Shown piece by piece: positions 5,459 to 8,504 of a stretch of DNA of 8,504 nucleotides; positions within the stretch are counted from its first letter, which is position 1, and each line of letters opens with the position of its first letter. The DNA is from Erysipelotrichaceae bacterium. Lineage in GTDB: Bacteria; Bacillota_I; Bacilli_A; Erysipelotrichales; Erysipelotrichaceae. The stretch covers positions 1 through 8,504 of the forward strand of contig CAAEDX010000004.1 in NCBI GenBank assembly GCA_900754715.1, read 5' to 3'. The translations under genes were made by a program, and so were the position numbers. The notes beneath the pieces were generated by a model. That model saw nothing but the letters and a program-made list of their open reading frames with translations, did no database searches and was not told where the DNA came from.

Positions 5459-6286
5459 TTATCTGTCTCGTTTGCCTTTCTTTCGCATGAACAGCACTGC
5501 GCCAATGACCAGAGAAGTGCTCAGCGCAGCAGATAACAAAAGTCGGGAAGATTGGCCGATGACCCGCAATTGCGGCTGTTCGCTGAGCGCCGGCATGCTG
5601 TCCACACGATGACCGCGCACCAGCAGCCGATGCGAATTGACTGCATAAGGCGTACAAGTCAGCAGCGTGCACAGGTCCTCGCCCTCCTCGATCTGCAAGG
5701 CAGTGAGATCATCCGGACTTACCGTGGCGATCTGATCGACTTCATAGACGAGCGTTTCCTCCAGGACATGGATCATGAAGACATCGCCCTCCCGCATCTT
5801 GTCCAGACCAGAAAACAGCCGGGCCGAAGGCAGGCCGCGATGGCCGGAAAGCACACAATGCGTGCTTTTTCCACCCACTGGCAGCGAACTGCCTTCCAGA
5901 TGACCGACCGCGATCTGCAGCACCCCATCGGAAGTGCCATGATAGATCGGCGAAGTCATGTCGATACAGGGGATCTCCAGATAGCCCATGATCCCGGTCG
6001 AAGATACATCGAGCAGCTGTGTATACTGTGCATGCTCCTGCGCATCGGGATGAAATCTTGCCGCGTCATCCAGCAAAGCGGCATTATACAGCAAGGCCGC
6101 TTCCAGCAGATCCGCATAAGATGCCTCATCCAGATCAGACACCCGCTCCTGATAAGAAGCGATGGCCCTTGTCTGCACCATGGCATTCCAGCAATCACTG
6201 ACCGTCGGATAGAGCAGCAATGCTGCGCCTGCCGCAACCAGCAAAAGCGAGATGAGCGGGAATCGCCTTTTCTTCTTCATCGACAT
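5459..6286 (-). CDS. srtC: Class C (pilin-polymerising) sortase
   Basis: Membrane-anchored cysteine transpeptidase on the outer face of the cell. It cleaves pilin sorting motifs between Thr and Gly and joins the Thr to a lysine of the next pilin. The 275-residue product has a basic N-terminus with one membrane span (about 10-28) and, as usual in class C, a second span near the C-terminus (about 247-267) followed by a KKGKRDR tail. Catalytic residues are visible: His149 in LSGHRGLPSA, Cys211 in TLLTCTPY and Arg220 in NSHRLLVRG. The segment around 96-138, with MGYLEIP, PIYHGTSDGVLQ and GHLEGSSLPVGG, is typical of pilin sortases. The usual lid motif Asp-Pro-aromatic is not evident; RFHPDAQ occupies that region. 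The start at 6286 (or ATG 6280) has no good ribosome site, so translation is probably weak or coupled to the pilin gene 30 nt upstream. Confidence 0.93.
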   Translation of the reverse strand: MSMKKKRRFPLISLLLVAAGAALLLYPTVSDCWNAMVQTRAIASYQERVSDLDEASYADLLEAALLYNAALLDDAARFHPDAQEHAQYTQLLDVSSTGIMGYLEIPCIDMTSPIYHGTSDGVLQIAVGHLEGSSLPVGGKSTHCVLSGHRGLPSARLFSGLDKMREGDVFMIHVLEETLVYEVDQIATVSPDDLTALQIEEGEDLCTLLTCTPYAVNSHRLLVRGHRVDSMPALSEQPQLRVIGQSSRLLLSAALSTSLVIGAVLFMRKKGKRDR

Positions 6287-6316
6287 GCTGAAGAAGCAAC
6301 GATTTCCCGATGCAGC

Positions 6317-7876
6317 TTACTCATGAATGGAACGTTGACGTCTGCGGATGATCATGGTCAGGACCCCGCCAGCCATCAGCATCGCTCCCATACCATAGAA
6401 GATGCCTGTGCCGATCCCGCCGGTCTCTGGCAGTTTTGGTGTCGTGGTGTTGACGATATCCGTGCTTGCGCTGCCGTCGCTGACGCTGAAGACAGGGTTT
6501 TCTCCATCACTGATGATCTCCCCATCCGCGTCTTTGATGACCAGCTCGCCAAAGCCAGGATCAGCTGCGTCCGTGTCATATGTCGCTTCGACCGTAAAGA
6601 GAATGTCGTCTGCCTTATTGTATCCATCCGGGACCGTGGTCTCTACGACCCTATACTGTCCGGCATCCAGACCGCTCCATGTAAAGGTCGTCATTCCCTT
6701 GAGCTCTTCACCGATCTGCACATAGTCTCCCTCACCCTTATTATATTTATATAGCGTGAAACCAGCACCATTCAATGGCTCATGCTTCTCATCCACCTTA
6801 TTCGCGATGATCTCAAAAGTAAAGATGATAACTTTGTCTTCCGGCGTATTTCCGGTACCATCATCATAAGGGTTATTGGAGAACTCCAGATAGACTTCAT
6901 TCGGGTTACCAGCGCTGCCGATGATTGCGTCGCTGTTAAGCTCTGCGGTATATTCAACGATGATCTTGCTGGCGGCATTGACCCCATCGACCGCTTTGAT
7001 ATCTGCAAATGCGATCTCAAAATCACAGCTGAATCCGCTATCTTCCTGATGTCCGGCATCCTGTCTGACCGTATACTTTTCCTGCGGGATCTCCGTGCGG
7101 GAACCATCGTTCTCGACATAGACCTTGATGGAATCCCGATTCAGCGTCAGCCCTTCTGAAAGGTCATCATGGAATACATAGCGATACGTCTCATAGCCAG
7201 CCAGATTGTCCGGAAGCGTGCCGGTCAGCTGAAATGGCACATCATCTCCGATATCGTAATCGGCACCGTCCTGCCAGTCTGACACTGCCCCGGTCGAATC
7301 ATTTTCTTCCTTGACTTTCTTTTCTACTTCCGGCACATCAGCTTTCGGCGTGACGGTCACCGTATCTTCATCAAACGTGTTGACGATGACCAGCGAATTG
7401 CTTTCATCTTTGCCGCTGAAATCCGTGACATCGATGAGCAGCCAGTAACCTTTTTCTACATCGTTAAAGGTGTTGCCCACAGCCTGCGCGTCAGGATCCA
7501 TATCTTTCAGCGCCTCATACAGCTGATCAGAAAATGTGCGCAGCGTTCCTTCCGTGTCAGATTCTGAGGTCAGCTTACCGAGATAATCGATGATCTGGGC
7601 ATCAGAATATGCGCTTCCCTCAGGAATCTGCGCCTTCAGTACCTCGCGATATTTGGGATTTACCGTATAGGCATAATTCTTCGTGCCATCACTGTTGTCG
7701 CTCGTCGTCAGATTCAGTAGTCGATATCCATGGTAAGTACGATCTGTCTCTCTGGTTTCTCCATCGTTCATCGTGATATCCACAGTCTGGCCTTCAGCGC
7801 TGACCGGAATGACCGGCACACTGAAGCACACCATGGCAGCCAGACACAGAATGCCTGCTTTTTTGCTTATTTTCAT
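6317..7876 (-). CDS. LPXTG-anchored major pilin (SpaH/EbpB-type backbone subunit)
   Basis: Backbone subunit of a sortase-built pilus, 519 residues. A signal peptide (1-27, likely cut after VSA) precedes an N-terminal domain (about 30-175), a middle domain (about 180-350) and a CnaB/SpaA-type domain (about 354-470). The sorting signal is LPETG at 482-486, followed by a membrane span (490-509) and an RRRQR tail. VTVTPKADVP at 173-182 stands where the pilin motif (usually VYPK) is expected, making K178 the likely cross-linking lysine. K186 or K187 and the asparagines of EFSNNP (331-336) may form the middle-domain isopeptide bond. In the last domain K360 and the E-box YRVVETTVPDGY (408-419, E412) would form another. 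The start ATG 7876 has an AAAGGAAG site about 8 nt upstream. It lies 23 nt after the preceding pilin gene and 30 nt before the sortase that should polymerise it. Confidence 0.92.
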   Translation of the reverse strand: MKISKKAGILCLAAMVCFSVPVIPVSAEGQTVDITMNDGETRETDRTYHGYRLLNLTTSDNSDGTKNYAYTVNPKYREVLKAQIPEGSAYSDAQIIDYLGKLTSESDTEGTLRTFSDQLYEALKDMDPDAQAVGNTFNDVEKGYWLLIDVTDFSGKDESNSLVIVNTFDEDTVTVTPKADVPEVEKKVKEENDSTGAVSDWQDGADYDIGDDVPFQLTGTLPDNLAGYETYRYVFHDDLSEGLTLNRDSIKVYVENDGSRTEIPQEKYTVRQDAGHQEDSGFSCDFEIAFADIKAVDGVNAASKIIVEYTAELNSDAIIGSAGNPNEVYLEFSNNPYDDGTGNTPEDKVIIFTFEIIANKVDEKHEPLNGAGFTLYKYNKGEGDYVQIGEELKGMTTFTWSGLDAGQYRVVETTVPDGYNKADDILFTVEATYDTDAADPGFGELVIKDADGEIISDGENPVFSVSDGSASTDIVNTTTPKLPETGGIGTGIFYGMGAMLMAGGVLTMIIRRRQRSIHE

Positions 7877-7899
7877 CCTTATTTCTTCCTTTCCTTATT

Positions 7900-8504
7900 C
7901 TAATCGTTTTGATGTTTTTCATGATCTTGCCTGAAATGACAGGCCAGCACGCCTGCCAGGATCATCATCAGACCGCCGACGAAAAAGAATATCGTGCCGC
8001 TGCCGCCCGTTTCCGGCATCTCATAGGGAAGCAGGCGATCTTTCACTTGCAGCGGCTGGGCCAATTCATCGCTCTCTGTCACAAGCTCGTCTGTGTAGCC
8101 ATGATTGGTCACTGCCGTCAAGGTATCGCTCGGCCGATACGCTCCTTCGATCTTCGTGCTTTCCAACAAGGCATCGATGTCTTCCTGCCGCGAATCATCA
8201 TAATAAAACCAATAGCGCGTATCGCTGAGCGAATAGCCAAACGGCGCCTCAATTTCCTGCACATAATACAGGCAGTTATTGGCCAATATGAAGCCGGATG
8301 AAGGATCCCCGACATAACTGATCATCCCTTGTTCATCTGTGACGGCTTCTGCCAGCAGTTCCCCGGTATCGGCATACAGGCCATATCTGGCGCCTTCCAC
8401 CGGTGTATCAAGCGTTTCTTCTCGTTTGCATACCGACAGCCGATATTCATCCTGGGTCATGCCGCCCGAAGGACTAATTTTATTAATTACAGTATCTGGA
8501 AAAC
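7900..8504 (-). CDS. C-terminal part of ancillary/tip pilin or SpaA-type surface adhesin (runs off right edge)
   Basis: The frame is open to the right edge, and the codons before ATG 8460 encode FPDTVINKISPSGG with no stop, so that ATG is internal and the gene begins outside the window. The visible 200 residues hold a SpaA/CnaB-like domain. Counting from the internal Met, its lysine is at K12 (LSVCKREE) and its E-box is YYVQEIEAPFGY (65-76, E69), consistent with an internal isopeptide bond. A short linker leads to the sorting signal MPETG (148-152), a membrane span (about 156-174) and a charged tail (HFRQDHEKHQND). The first position of the motif is Met rather than Leu. Placement directly before the major pilin and sortase suggests a tip or minor pilin, usually a large adhesin; the adhesive part is not visible here. 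Confidence 0.82.
   Translation of the reverse strand, partial: FPDTVINKISPSGGMTQDEYRLSVCKREETLDTPVEGARYGLYADTGELLAEAVTDEQGMISYVGDPSSGFILANNCLYYVQEIEAPFGYSLSDTRYWFYYDDSRQEDIDALLESTKIEGAYRPSDTLTAVTNHGYTDELVTESDELAQPLQVKDRLLPYEMPETGGSGTIFFFVGGLMMILAGVLACHFRQDHEKHQND

Noticed and set aside
5552..6754. 400-codon open frame on the plus strand opposite the sortase and pilin genes
   Set aside because: It lies fully antisense to two well-supported genes, is rich in His, Arg, Asp and Gln as expected of a complementary-strand shadow, and shows no domain or ribosome site.

Overview
This looks like a low-to-mid GC Firmicutes (Bacillota) chromosome segment, roughly half G+C by eye. The evidence is purine-rich AGGAG-type ribosome sites, LPXTG pili with a class C sortase, and a bacterial V-type ATPase operon led by KtrB/KtrA-type K+ transport genes. 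A gut or oral member of the Erysipelotrichia or Clostridia would fit, but that placement is inference.

Left part (1-3910, minus strand): one apparent ion-homeostasis operon. A promoter at 3882-3910 is followed by a leader of about 120 nt that folds into a compact two-helix RNA with a GNRA loop and then an intrinsic terminator in front of the first gene. The genes run ktrB (K+ channel-like subunit), ktrA (RCK regulatory subunit), a small coiled-coil V-ATPase stalk subunit (GTG start), V-ATPase subunit C and V-ATPase subunit I (cut by the left edge). Gaps are 10-30 nt. A bulged 12-bp hairpin marks the ktrA/V-ATPase junction. The layout suggests that K+ uptake and an ion-pumping V-ATPase are switched together by an RNA attenuator, possibly a cation or second-messenger riboswitch.

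Middle (3910-5436): a divergent regulatory region with a long inverted repeat and a good extended -10 promoter drives birA, a biotin-protein ligase without a DNA-binding domain. birA converges, with five bases between the stops, on a minus-strand gene for a 157-residue membrane protein of unknown function.

Right part (5409-8504, minus strand): a pilus assembly cluster ending in a strong terminator. In transcription order it holds the C-terminal part of an ancillary or tip pilin (its gene enters from beyond the right edge; sorting motif MPETG), a 519-residue major pilin (LPETG) and a class C sortase. The sortase would join the pilins into a covalent fibre on the outer face of the membrane.

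The most interesting element is the structured leader in front of ktrB. No tRNA, rRNA, CRISPR array or insertion sequence was seen.
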